DNA of 64,000 nt from Ilex aquifolium (GCA_951799425.1 OX637393.1:6529744-6593743), one strand, 5' to 3'. Counted from the stretch's first letter, positions 46,880 to 59,872 are shown. A program made the numbers and translations. Notes: a model not told the origin generated them from the sequence alone.

Positions 46880-47910
46880 AATCAAGTTTGGAAAAAAATA
46901 CGACTCGATTTAACTACGTAAATACTTAAGTTGGAGTATCAATCTTGGAATTGTACCCGAACTTGATTTAAATACTTGTGCTCAACCTGATTAAGGTTAA
47001 AAATAAGATATATATGTAAAACAAGATTAAATATAGGTAGTTCAAAATTTTATTTTTCGACTTTATAAGTGAGTTTAATTCGAGTATTAAGGGGTGAGAA
47101 TATAAGTTAGTTTTTTGATCACCTAATACTAGGTTTAAATTATGTTATAGAGCTCGATTTTAATGACTTTGTTAGTACTGGTTCGATGTTACATTATCAT
47201 CAAATACCATATACTTGATACAAATCATTATCATATATTAGGTGGTACAAAATAAGATATGATTGGTATTCAATTACAAAATACCAGAGATACTTGAGAC
47301 AAATCATTCTTGTAAGCTAGCTCACATAGAGTGGGAGCGGGAGTGCAAAAACGTCAACATTCAAAAAATATGAGAGAGAGAGAGAGCACTTTGAGAGCGT
47401 CATATTATATGCATACAGACTCACATTTACAACTATGAAACAAACTATTTAATTTTAAAATATATAAAGTCCTAAAATGACAATTATTGTTTACAAATAT
47501 TATTTTAGTTTTATATGTATCTTTAGGTCTAGGTCAGTACTTCCCAAATAAAAAATTGAATAATAATAAGTACCTATATAAATAAGTAAGAGAGCAAATT
47601 AGTCGAATTCGCGAATTTAAAATTTCAATTCACGAATTTTGTAAAATGAGAGCTCGAATTCATAAAAAATTTGCTCCCAAAGCACAAATTCGCACGTGGG
47701 ATGCGAGAGATTGGGAGTTTAAAAAGATTATGTGACTAAGATTGTAAAATATTTTTTTATTGTTCAATTTAATGCCATACATTAATCTATCATTCATACA
47801 TTATGCAAACATTAATTTAAACATGATATAATTAAACTAGAATAACATAGTGAGCTAATTATTCTCACCCATTTGAATTAAATTGAAATTAATTATCCCA
47901 TTTGAAATCA
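46880..47910. repeat. dispersed repeat, copy 2
   Basis: Matches 31880-32248 plus 32829-33060. Lacks the MITE at 32249 but has its own insertion of about 400 bp (about 47335-47745) containing GAATTCGCGAATT-like palindromic pieces. Confidence 0.55.
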
Positions 47911-47929
47911 AACTTCTAAAGGTGGTTGC

Positions 47930-50290
47930 CAAGCCCCCAGTCCTAGAGGGCCCCAAAAATTTATATTAGGCCCAATTTTTTGTCCTTTTTTGAATTTTAT
48001 ATACGTAAAATTGTGGTACCATATGAATTACTTATTTGTGAGAAAATACCTTAAGAAAAATTTATTGTGTCTAGATACAAAATGACAGTTTTTAAAATTT
48101 TTTCTTTACTTAAATACACTTTCCATAATTTATGGTCTATTTAGTTTGCCAGTTCTTTTTTCCATAGGATTTGTTTTATTAAATTAACGGTTTCCTATTT
48201 TAGAAGATTAGTATATTTAAATTTTAAACGTATATCATCTTTCTCTACCTCAACGGCTGGTGTTGATTCCCTTTCCTAAACTCTCTCCCACATAGCTATA
48301 ATTTCTCTTTCTTACGTTTGTATGTAATTGACTCTATCTAAAATTATCTTCCCCTTTATTTGCTGTAAATTTTAGCCTAAATCTCTCAATTAATTAGTTG
48401 AAATTGTTTCTTCTAATTATCTCGTCTGATGATAGAAAATATCCTCACATGTTTGTATTTTCTATTATAGTGAATACAATGGTGATCACGTCTCCACCAA
48501 AAGCGGGAGAAGTTTGCATGATTTCAGCAAAAGATCTGAAAATTCAAAAAAAAGATATCCATAGATTTCGTTCACCTATAAATTGCATATTTCATTCGTA
48601 GTTTCGAAAAAACGATTTTGAGGAAATCACAATAATATAGGACGACCAGTTTGTATTTTTCCATAGTGTGACATCACAATGTCACATCTATAATCTAACA
48701 AACACATATATTATTTTTAAGGAATGACAATATTACATCATAGTGAAACAACACAATAGACACTATTGTATTTGCCACATTGTGAAAAAAAAAATTTCAA
48801 TTACATTTCCTAATTCTTACAGTATAGGTAAAATGATATGCTTGTAACATGTTATGTCACACTGTGTGATGTATACTATTTAGATTGTGTATGAATTAGG
48901 AAATATAATTGCACATCTTTTGTCAGTAATTAAATTGTTAATTAAGTTGTTATACTGTGATATATCACTGTCATATAACGTTGATTCATATGAATTATTG
49001 TATATCTAACACATAGTCATTTTATTCACATACATGTAGTGATATGATTTTATCAATCCATAGTTAGTTACCTGGACATTTTCGGCGATCACAATTGAAA
49101 AAGTCGATGGTCGGACTTCAATGGTGCTCCACCGTATTTACAGTCAATACATAGGCGAATGATTTTTTTTGGTTCTCAGAAATTTGGGGAGGTTATGTTT
49201 TTGATTTGGTTGAAATCTCAAGAATTTTATGACATTTTTTGTTTGAATTTCAAACACCATATTTTGCGGGATACCGTAATGGCCAAATTTCATGGGCTAT
49301 GGAGCTTGAGTTCCGGTAGTTTCCAAACGATGCGGTTGCGCCGGTTGGTTTTTACTCATGGGTATATTTGACATTCACAAAAAATAAGGATCTCTCTACA
49401 AATAGTTTTACCCGGAGGAATTTACACAATTAAGTCCTTTATTGTGTACCAGCCTATAAACATTCCTTTTATATAAGAACCAAATTTTTAGGCCCCCAAA
49501 TTTTAAGAGTCTAAATTAATGTCTAGCCTTGTTAAGCCCAAAAAATACTCTTCATTTGGTTAAGCCTAATAAAAGCCTTAAAAAAAGAACCTTAGTATAA
49601 ATATTAAACCTGATTCTGCTAACCAAAAAATCTTATCCTCACGCCTCCCTCTCTATCAATTACTTTATATATGTTGTAGGTCAAACACTTTCTTCTATTA
49701 AAAAAAAACAATTGAGCAATTTAAAACATATGAAAATATTTTTTGGTTTTCAGTTAGTTTTGAAAAATTAAAATTTTTAGGTGAAGATAATTTACAAAAA
49801 TATTGTCTTAAACTTAAATTTTTTTCTAAAATATAATGTATCTACTGATATTGATGACATGGATTTACTTTCAGAATTAAATTTTTTTTTAAACGAGTTT
49901 TAAAAATTGAAAGCAACACTCAAATTGAAATATTAAACTAAATAAAAAAAACTAGATTCTTTCCCTAATGCATGCATTAAATTTTGTTAACAATACCAGT
50001 AACAGTTGCTTTAGTAGAAAAGAACTTTTCAAAACTTAAATCGATAAAATCTTATTTACGAGTAATTATGTTCCAAGAAAGATTAAATGAACTAACTATA
50101 TTATTTATGCACAATGATTTATTGACAAAATTTGAATTTAAGAATTTGATTAATATTTTTGCTTTTCAAAAAGAAAGAAAAATAATTTTCAAATAAATAA
50201 AAAATTAAATCAGAATAATTAAAAATAATACGCATATTATTATATGAAATATTAGCGAGACCGTGCAAAGTTTTCGCTTAGGACCCCATT
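47930..50290 (+). mobile_element. hAT element relic (dimerisation region) with nested MULE
   Basis: The left end has GGGCCCC/AGGCCC motifs typical of this hAT group. 49984-50196 encodes the C-terminal dimerisation segment (TIPVTVALVEKNFSKLKSIKSYL). The catalytic part is missing. The element is interrupted by a MULE-like insertion at 48004-49466. 49480-50290 is duplicated, inverted, at 365-1190. Confidence 0.65.
48004..49466. mobile_element. MULE-like element nested in the hAT relic
   Basis: Flanked by identical TTTTATATA at 47995-48003 and 49467-49475. Its ends resemble those of 53838-54939 (AAATTGTGGTACC / GGTACACAATAAAGG inverse). Interior 48650-48990 repeats GTGACATCAC and related palindromic pieces. 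No transposase. Confidence 0.65.
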
Positions 50291-50660
50291 TACGTTGGGT
50301 CTCTCTCTCATCATCATTATTTGTAACTCTCATTCCCTTTAACATCTGGGGGAATTCTACGGTATCGGTATTGTATCATCGATTAACACTTTTTAGGAGT
50401 AAAGTTGCACTTCTGAAAGGAAAAATTACAACTACTTAGGGAAGGTTACAATTGATCACAGACACTCATGATCAATTATGAAAAACACGATATCGATTCC
50501 AACATTCTATAATCGATTATATCTTTTGAAATTGTAACTTACACCTAAAAAAAATTATAATTTAGCCTTCAATTCGGACTCTTATTCACTCTCATGTGTC
50601 AGTCTCCCGTCTGAGACCCCCATTAACAGCTCATTCGCAATCATCTGAAGTCTGATTTGT
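50291..50660 (+). repeat. outer arm of the inverted duplication (copy 2)
   Basis: Inverted partner of 1-365 and lying outside the hAT end. The partner is cut by the window start, so the true end of the duplication may lie further out. Confidence 0.65.
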
Positions 50661-51654
50661 CGGAAAAAATGTGAGTTTTCTTTGTTACTAATCCACCCTT
50701 ACAAGTTATCTTCTTGTTATCACTTGAAATTTTATTCTTGACTTTCAGCATCTGTGAATGATTGATATTCCCTTTATATTTTTTTCCCTATAGCTAACCC
50801 ACCAAATTAATTCCCAATAATATTTTTTTCTCTCTCGCAAAATTATGGTTTTACATGAAAATAAACCCGAATTTTAACTCGAGTTCTGTAATCTGAGTTC
50901 AAAAATCTTAGACAATGGGGCTGAAAAATTGGGGTTGAATGTTGGATTTGAACTGAGCCAGATTTAATATTTTATAAGTAGGGTTGAGTAAAGATTAATC
51001 TCTATATCTACATGGAAGTAAGTTCATATGGTGGAAGACAGGTCAAAAACCAATTGTAGGTCTATTGGTTGTGTGGTTGGCGAGACTTCACTAAATTTAT
51101 ATTGGGGGTAATTATTGTTTGCTCCTATGGTTAGTCTTTGGAACACAATACTTCATTAAGATTTAGAAATAAATACATAACCCCCATATTTGTTTTGGAA
51201 AAGACAACACATGCACTAGAAAATTAATTTTGGCTCCCTTCCATCCCAACTTTAAATTCTATATGACCAAGATGCCTATTTTTCACATATATAAATCACA
51301 CCCCAATGGTTTTAGCATGTATATAGAAGAGGAGAGAAATATATAAATATATCGAGAGAAAGAGTCTAAACAATTAGAATAATATTATTGGAAAAAACTG
51401 AAAAATTGAAAAAATGAAATTTGATGGCAACAATCATTTAAGTTTGGCAGAAAAACACTAAGAGGAATTGACCTGGTGGCGTTGTGTAGTCGCTTCCATG
51501 ATTATCATTAATGAATTGAATCTTTTTTAGATGGACATAAGTTTGGCCAATTGTATTTTTTTATTTATCATGGACTCTGTTACTAGTGGAAGACTTCCTC
51601 TGTCTTCTGGGAATTGATCTGGTGGCATTACTGTAACCAAAACAATATTCTTCC
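50661..51654. other. spacer
   Basis: No gene recognised. Confidence 0.3.
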
Positions 51655-51785
51655 CATGAAGCTTTCTTCTGGCATCTCTATAAGTATCTCAATAACCATT
51701 CACACGCCTTCATATTTCACCAATCCGAGTCTTCTTTGTTGCATGAGTCTATCTTCCAAAACCAAATACCCTCATAGAAAATTTA
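51655..51785 (+). pseudogene. relic of a receptor-kinase promoter and leader
   Basis: Aligns with 34690-34800, the TATA region and 5' leader of the LRR receptor kinase (GAGTCTTCTTTGTTGCAT against TAGTCTTCGTTGCTTCCT; AAATACCCTCATAGAAAA against TATACCCTCATGAAGAAA). The TATA box reads TATAAGTA and the ATG position reads ATA. Coding sequence does not follow. Probably the stub of a lost or deleted paralogue. Confidence 0.6.
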
Positions 51786-52471
51786 AAGTTGCAATTTAGT
51801 CCACAAAGTATGTGGGGGTTATGTAGACATTTTTAAATGACAAGAGGGCTACGTACTTTTGAGGTATACCACAACGGGGTAAAATGAAGTTTGCCCTTGA
51901 AAATAAGCACATTAACCACTTTTGTTTTAGGACCTGAATAAAGCAAGAGCAAGAACGGGAGCGCAAAAACAGAAAATTTCAAAAAAAATTGAGAGCAAGA
52001 GCATCACTTAGAGCATCAAAAAATGAGATAAAATTATTTATAAGTGGTAAAAAAATAAACAAAGCATTAAAACTTTTACGGCAAATGAGTTTTCCACATC
52101 GGCTGCATAACGAAAGTGTTGAAATGCAGCAGTGTATAAAAGGGACGAATCTCACATCGACTGCTTAACAAAAGTCTCAATGGGTAGCTGTCTATTAATA
52201 GGAAGTGTGATCTGCTGAGTGGTTATTGGACCATTGGGGCCTAGTCTTTTGAAATAGTTTAAACTTTTGTCTGGGTTATGGTCCAACTCGTTAATGACTC
52301 CAAATGATTTAGAAATTATAGGATTGATCGCAAAGATTTATAGTATGCATATTGGAGATGTGGAATTCGCGATTTTGGCTCGAATCCGCTCTGAAACCGC
52401 GAATTGGTATTTTTAGTGTCAATTCGCTGGGTAGTTTGACGAATTAGGTGATCTAGTGTCAAACCTCCGCC
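51786..52471. other. spacer with LTR-like CACATCGGCTG motifs
   Basis: 52095-52170 has two spaced copies of CACATCG(G/A)CTGC, a motif frequent at plant LTR starts. Too little is left to define an element. Confidence 0.3.
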
Positions 52472-52579
52472 CCAACAAGAAAAGATTGAATATAAAGATG
52501 ACACAACGTTTCTATTGCCAAGTGGCCAACAAGAAAAGATTGAATATAAAGATGACACAACGTTTCTATTGCCAAGTGG
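52472..52579. repeat. perfect 2 x 54 bp tandem repeat
   Basis: Two adjacent identical 54-bp units beginning CCAACAAGAAAAG and ending GCCAAGTGG. Perfect identity means a recent duplication (or an assembly artefact). Confidence 0.95.
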
Positions 52580-52759
52580 TGTCACCAACGAATAATAGGC
52601 CAACATGTAAGTAAGTAGACCCCATTTAATTTGGTAACTACTATGTCTCTAGGAAAATAACTACCATATCTCAAGAAGTGGAGTTCACTTTGTTCACTTA
52701 TAGATTTGTTATTGAAAAATGACACCAGGTAACAATAATAATGTGGTGTTACCGTTACA

Positions 52760-52960
52760 CTCCATCCCATGGTGTGTATTCAAATCACTTGGTAAGATCT
52801 GTCCTTTACTTTCTAGATGGCTGAGGAAAATAACAATTCTAGCATGAAAATTTTGCCCAATTTGCTTGATGGCTTTAATTATGTCTCATGGTCTAGAGCT
52901 ATTTGTTAATCTCTTGGTTGGAAATCAACATTGGGTCACATTAACGACAAAAAAAAAAAA
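52760..52960 (+). mobile_element. Ty1/copia gag N-terminal fragment, fossil
   Basis: The plus strand reads MAEENNNSSMKILPNLLDGF followed by the family pattern NYVSWSRAI, a plant Ty1/copia gag start. Nothing of the rest of the element follows; an A-rich tract comes next. A remnant only. Confidence 0.6.
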
Positions 52961-53219
52961 AAAAGAAAGAAAAAATTGCTTTTATAATCAACTTCCATCA
53001 ATATGCAAAACAACCAATACATGATGGCGAATGCATCGTTACAATTGAGATGCCAAGGCACTGCTTTTTTGGAAAGAACCAAGACACTACTTAAAAGCAA
53101 CAAAAACTAACAAAGAAAACAATTGATGGAAGTTCGCAGTCGCAGAATTAGAGGGAAAAAAGAATTTATAGTCGGCAAGGTGTATTTTTTTATTCCTCTG
53201 GAGATATTTAACCTAAGGG
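52961..53219. other. spacer
   Basis: Poly-A tract near 52952-52966; no gene recognised. Confidence 0.3.
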
Positions 53220-53728
53220 GGAGCTTAGTGGAGGCAGAGATGAGCTATAAACTTAGACATTTTGAGTTTGAAACTTGCAATTTTCTTGGGGTCAGATCAT
53301 TAGGGTAGGGGTGTTAATCGATACGAGGTACTCGGGCTCGGTTAAGATAAAACTCGGTTCTAAATGAGCTGAGCTTGAACATTTTTTGAAGCTCGTTTAA
53401 AAAAACGAGTCTAAAAGACTCGGCTAAAACTTACAAAATTTGGCTAGTTTATATGTAAAATTGTCCAGCTATTCAGGCTCAGTTCAAGTTCTAAATGAGC
53501 TGAGCTTGAATAATTTTTTATACTCATTTAGAAAAACAAACTTGCTAGGCTCAGACTCAAGCTCAGCTCGATTAACACCCTTACATGAGGGATAAATCTC
53601 TTGTGAATTTCTTAGTTTTGGCATAGATGACATGCCTTTGAATAGATCAGAGAAGGGATTAGTAGAGATGCGCGTAAGTTGACCCAAACACTCTTGACTG
53701 TAATACAAAAAATAAAAATAAAAAAGAT
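53220..53728 (+). mobile_element. SINE-like element, copy 4, split by a hAT MITE
   Basis: 53220-53305 carries the head and B-box-like part (GAGTTTGAAACTTGC). 53584-53728 carries the tail (GGGATTAGTAGAGATGCGCG, then an A-rich end). The MITE at 53306-53583 sits between them. Confidence 0.6.
53306..53583. mobile_element. hAT MITE
   Basis: Termini TAGGGGTGTTAATCGA and CGATTAACACCCTTA. Flanks CATTAGGG (53298-53305) and CATGAGGG (53584-53591), 7 of 8 matching. The interior repeats GAGCTGAGCTTGAA. Same family as 19347-19600. Confidence 0.85.
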
Positions 53729-53837
53729 GATTGAAGATATTTTACATCAGCATACTGCCATCACAAAATATTTATTTAATTTCTTTATAATAATGTTTTC
53801 CCCTTTGAATGCATACATGTCCAATAAATTATAAAAA

Positions 53838-54939
53838 GAGAAATTTGTGGGGAGGTATACTTTTTTGAATATATTCTTGGAAAAGTCTATCACCCAAACT
53901 TTTAAGCTAGTAAGTATATTTTCTATAAAACATTTGGTGGCTAAGTACGTATTTTCAATTTTTTATATTTTAGTAGTACCTAAATGCCCTTACTTATTTT
54001 ATGCAATATCTAGTAGTTTTTTTTTTATTTTGTTTTAATTGACTGAGTGGTTTCCTATTTTAATGGGCAATTAATTGTTTGAATTTTAAAAAGATTATAA
54101 AAATATATTTGGTAGTTCACGTTTTTGCTGTATATTGATCCAAACTATAATCGTTCTTTTTCATGTCTTTATTTTTCATATTCATCTTTTTCAAACAGCC
54201 ACTGATAACCATCATCGGTCTTCTACAAGAGGAGTCATCAATTTTTCGGTATTTGACGTCACACTATTTTTAAAATTACGTCACTTTATGATGTCACACT
54301 ATTTTTTAATTATGACAGACTATTTTTAAAATTATGTCACCATTTGATGTCACATTATTTTTAAAATTATACAACTCTTTGATGTCACCTTATTTTTTTA
54401 AGTATGTCACACTATTTTTTAATTATGTCACTCTTTAATGTGTGAATTCACTATTTGATATCTTTTTTTGATGTCACGTTATTTCTTAATTATATCACTC
54501 TTTTGTTTACGAACCCAAATTCATGAGGTTTTTGAATTTTTTAGGGATTTGGGGGTTAATAAGTAAGAACTTTTTAGGAAAATCATAACATTTTAATATA
54601 AAAAAATAGTTGCTCTTGAAATCTAAATAGTTGTCTTTTTTCATGGAAAGAATTTCGATTGCACATTTTTATGGAAGAATTGCATCAATTTAAAAGTTTT
54701 CCCCTTGAATCTTGCATGAGCATTCCGTGTTTGAAGGAGTTTGAATGAAACTCCGTTGAAATAGCAACTCAGTTAATGAATTGATTTTATTTTTTAATTC
54801 GGTTTAGTTAATTCAGTAAATAGATAATTAAGGGTATTAGAGTCATTTTAATCCGAAATGTACTTCTTAACAAAAAAATTTGGTGATTAGACTTTTTGAC
54901 AAATAAGTTATTAAAAGTGTACCAACCCACAAATTTCCC
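53838..54939. mobile_element. MULE-like element with perfect 9-bp target duplication
   Basis: Termini GAGAAATTTGTGGGGAGG and the inverse of CCAACCCACAAATTTCCC. Identical TTATAAAAA flanks at 53829-53837 and 54940-54948. Interior 54250-54510 is a tandem array built on GATGTCACACTATTTTTAA. No transposase. Confidence 0.9.
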
Positions 54940-54948
54940 TTATAAAAA

Positions 54949-56300
54949 TGACCCATAGTGATATAAACATATATTTTAAAAAATAAAAAATAAAACTACC
55001 ATAGAAGTCAATATAATAAGTGGAAATTGGAGTTGAGTCCTTCTTAAATGACTTATAATGCGGTTAGTCTGACAAGAAAACTTATTTAGGAGTAACTCTA
55101 TTTTTAATCTTACTAATAAGTTGTTAAGTCTACTAATTTTTTAAAAATCCAAAATGCCCCTTCTAACGACTTAAAAAGCAATCTTAAATATTAAATTCAG
55201 TTTCTTAAACAGTTATCCTTGATTCCACTTAATGGAAGATTTTTTTTTATGTATAAAATCTGAAATTCAAATTTAAATTTGACATCATTACCATTTCTCT
55301 CTCTCTCTCTCTCTCTCTCTGTGGGTTTAAACAAAGATTCTCAAATTAATTATCAAGACTTACCAAAATTATATCTTCACCAAATCAGAAATATCAATCA
55401 CATATTAATTATGATCTTAGCCCTAAAAGGAAAGTCTATTTTACCTTTTTCAAATTAATTCTTTTAAAGTTAATAAATAAATATTTTGACCCTTAAATGT
55501 TTTATTCTAATAAACCCAATTTATACTTAAAGAATGACAACGTTAATGGCAAAGTTAGATTAAAATTAAATTTGCTGAAAATCCATGGCTAACATTTTTT
55601 TTACCGTGAAACCGAAAATGTCATTGATTTGTTCCTCCTGTAATTCAAAATAAAAAAAAATTATTCCTACTACTAATTGAACCCCAAAAATATATAAAAA
55701 ACATAGTGTGAAACTATCTTGTTGTACAATATGTGTACTTAAATAATAATCAAGTTGAAATTTCCCATGTAATCACCAAAGGGATAACCAACTTAGTGAT
55801 ATGTTCCTTCATGACCTATTGAAAAAAAAAGAAAGACAAACGGGTAATATTACTGAACTCGATATCTCCTTTTCAGGGAAATCAATAACTTTTAAAGTTT
55901 ATGTTCTGAAATAGTTAGTGTTTTATACCTAACGATGATGAGTCATTGATATTGGTTACATGTATTTTTATCCTTTTAACCCAAATGGGTAAAATAAATC
56001 AAATGGGTAACATATATGAGATAAAAATCATCAAAGTTATTGGGTTGACTAAACTGAAAATGCATAATAAGAGTCAATTTTTTTTTTTATTAGCGTTAAG
56101 AGATTTCCTAATAGGACTAGGATCACAATTAATATGTGATTGATATTTCTTATTTAGTTAAGAGTTAAATTTTGGTAGGTCTTGACTATTAATTTTGAGT
56201 ATCTTTGTCTAATGGCCGTTAGATCACGATCTAACGGTCTACATTAAAAGTATCCACTAGACGCTATGGTGCAGAGTTTCCATGATTGCGCTACTATATA
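54949..56300. other. AT-rich spacer with a (CT)n run
   Basis: 55296-55320 is a CT microsatellite. No gene recognised. Confidence 0.35.
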
Positions 56301-56737
56301 TCTATATAATAAAGTAGAGCTGAGTTTGAATTTTGGAGATAAAAAGAGGTGTAAATCGTTTTGAGATAAAACATAAACACATCCAACGAACAATGTAATC
56401 TCAACATAAAAGATGGTTCAGATAATCTCATAAATACTGATCCGACGGTCTACAGTGAGTACTCAATTTTGTTTTCCCGCCCAACAACATTTCCTGACTC
56501 ACGCCTCTCTCTCCTCCGAAATCTCTCAAATCTTCCCCAATTCCATCCAAAACCCAAATCCGGCCCATTTTAGTTGCACACACATGGCATCCCAAGCACT
56601 CCAGCCCAAACCAAACTCTCTTTCTCTCTCCTCTGCGGATAAAGACCCAACTCAGGCCCCTTATCTCCTTCTCTCTCTCTCTCTCTCTCACCCATTGCTC
56701 CTCTGCCATGGCTCAATCAACAAATGTCACCCATGTA

Positions 56738-56779
<42 letters not shown>

Positions 56780-58950
56780 TCTCTCTCTCACGACACACAC
56801 ACATATCGAACCCCAAATTTTATGATTACTCGCTTGCTCGCTCCTCTGCCAGGAACGAGACCAGGTACCCCCTCATCTCCCTCTTTTCACACACATACAC
56901 CAACACACACTCAAACATTCTCTCATTCCCCTATCTGTGCCTAATCTCTGTTTGTGAGTTTGTTGATTGATTTCTATGGGTTTTTAGCTATTTCATTAGT
57001 TGTAGATCTAAAATTTACAACACTCACAAACCACATCAAATCTAAAATTTATTTTAGTAGTTGTCTCAATTTGTGGTTGGTTTAATATTTTTCATTTTTA
57101 TTTGTAGATTTTTGTTTCCAGATCTGAGTTTTTGGTTTTTTTTTTATGTATATCTTTATATGACACTCTTCTCTCCGGCGTCCAACTCCGGCGACTTAAA
57201 TATTCCCGCCATCAACGACTTTGGCAAAAACTTTAAGGTTGGTCTTCCTCTTTTTGTCTCCTCTTTTTTTTTTTTTTTTTTTTTTTTCTGTTTTTTGCAA
57301 CACACACAGCACACACAACACACACAACACGCTTTATTTGTTTGGTGCTATTCTTTTTCTGTAACAGGTGAGAGGTCCTCTTACAGGTATAATCTTCAGT
57401 TTTATTTTTTGTTCAATTCAAATTTTTTGTTAAATTTAATGGTTATTATAATTGGTGTGTTTTGTTAGAAATTATTAATATTGCCTCTTGCAAAGTGAAT
57501 TGTTTACAACACATTCATTTTTTTTTATCTTATTTCAATTGTTTTTAATTAGTTTACTGCAAATAAAATATAATTTGATTTAATGGTAAATGTTCCTTTA
57601 CAACTGAAACTGACTGTTTGGTAGTTTTTGAAATTGAAATATGGTCGAACATAACAGGCAACCTGCTTACCTCAATCAGCATATTTATGATACTTAATTT
57701 ATTTAAATTAACATATTTGATGTGTGTTGCCCTTAGCCATTGAAGAACTTTTGGATGTTTAATTGAGTATTGCCTGTCTATAATTTGTTGGTTGTTGGCT
57801 TTCCTATCTTTCTTCCATGTGGTGGTTGATTGCGCAAATTAATTGTTTCCATGTCTCCAAAGTGGGAGTCATTTGTTGTTTTACCATATCTTTTTTTTGG
57901 CCTCAATTTTTTACCATGATTAAATGGTTTGTTTTTAAAGCAGGACTACATTTTAATACTGATGGCAACGAACATGGCACTCTTTGGTCAAAATTTTCAA
58001 TTGGTGAGGATAACATGTGATATCCATTATTGTAAGCCCCTTCTGCTTCATTGTCGTCATACTTTTTATTATAGTTGAAATTTTACTTCCATTTAGTTGG
58101 TTCTTTATAGCTCTATCGTAAATTTTGTTGTAGTTGAATTTTTACTTTCATTTAGTTTTTTTTTATAACTACTCTTTCTTTCATTTTATTAGTTTGCTTG
58201 CTTAAATTGTTAAACTTGCTCTTTTATGCATAAAACCTCAAAAGAAATCTTCGACTACGAATTACATTTTGGATCGTAATGCATAGAGTTGTTATTCTTA
58301 TGCTTGGTTTGTTTTCGTCATATTTGTTTTATTGTGTTCGGTGGTTTTAATTTAATTTATTTTTGTTATCATCAATTTAATTTTAATTTACTTGGTTAAG
58401 TTTAAGATTGAATATCAAGTGTTTTTATATTCTTTATTCTTTACGTAGATGCAACACACACACATCACATAGACACGGATACAAACCCTCCCTCACTCCC
58501 CAACCCACACACCCTTTGTATTTCACACATGTCTCTCTGCACAAAATACCCTCTCCAAAGCCTTTGTTTTTCACACACACACAGTTTTTGGTTATGCTAT
58601 CAAACTATTTTGGAATTTAAAATTTTTTTCTCTTCTCTATATGGTTAACAACAATTTTGCTTTTCACACACAACGATTGTGCTTTTCTCTTCTCGATTTG
58701 ACGCGATTTGGACGAAAAATTTGTCTTCTCTTCCCTATATATTAGTTTTAGGTATGTATAAGAATTATTATGTATATATGCGAGCTGGGTAAGATATATA
58801 GAACTTAAGGTTGAGTTAATTGAGTTTGAGTTTTGTGAATAAGATAAATTTATCTTTTTTCTTTGTTCCTAGAAAATCCAATTTACATGGACGAGTGACC
58901 GACTACGACGCCATGGACAAGCGGCCCAACATAGGTCAGATCCCCACTTC

Positions 58951-59165
58951 TCTCCTTCTCTCTATTTATTGTCTTCTCTCTCAAAGACCCACCGCCACCC
59001 TCCCTCACCGACTGTCCATCTTCAGAGAGCCATTTAGACCACCACCATCGACTGTCACCCTCCTCTCTATGTATTGTCTTCTCTCTCAAAGGCCCACCAC
59101 CACCCTCCCTCGCTGACTATCCATATTCAGAGAGCCATTTAGACCACCACCATAGACTGCCACCC
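58951..59165 (+). repeat. 2 x 105 bp imperfect tandem repeat
   Basis: Two units containing ATTGTCTTCTCTCTCAAAG and CAGAGAGCCATTTAGACCAC, differing at about ten positions. Confidence 0.85.
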
Positions 59166-59872
59166 ACTCTCTGTAACGCTCACTCTGTCAGTAATGTCAA
59201 AGCAAAAGATAATTCGAACACCAGGTGTTTATAGTATTGCTTCAATGAGGTGGAGTTGTCTATCTATTTGATTTTTCACTAATTGTTCATCTCTCTAATT
59301 TTTTATTTTCCTGTTTTCAGTCTTGAGCTTATGTTTTATTTTTTCATTTTTTCTGTTGTGTGTTTGTGCAATCTGAAAATTTCATATTTGTTTTGATTAT
59401 TCTTTTAGGGCCTACTCCAAAGTAAGTTCTATTGCGTGTTTGTTCATTTGTAGTAATTTCTTCTTCTTCTTCTTCTTTTTTTAATGTCATTATCTTTTCA
59501 AAGGTTTGGCGCATAGAAACTAATGAAAAAGATGAGCAATGAAAGCGGGAACCACCATCTTGACAAAGGTAATGTTGTCCCTTCTTGATATTATTTTTGA
59601 GCATGTTTATTTTTGAGCATATTCTTCTTTTTTTTTTTTCCTAATGCTTAAAGCTAATTGTTATGATATTAATCTTGGATATTTTCGAAGAAATTCGCTC
59701 ATTGGCCTATTATTTGAACTACGCTATGTATAGAACAAGTGGTATGGAACGACATACCTAAACAAACTGGCAAACCTGACTAGGTTCAGGGCCTTATGTT
59801 TTTAATTTAACAGCTTGAAAGGTATGCAGTAAATTTTGAATATAACTTAAGACTTTGTTTTTAATTTTTTAA

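Noticed and set aside
1-50660. A single giant transposon with multi-kilobase inverted termini
   Set aside because: The arms consist of nested common elements, outer ends are not visible, and no transposase or target duplication supports it.
56455-56970. 171-codon Ser/Leu-rich frame with a Kozak-like CCATGG at 56706
   Set aside because: TC and CA microsatellite translation; no domain. Could be UTR of captured DNA but not a supported protein.
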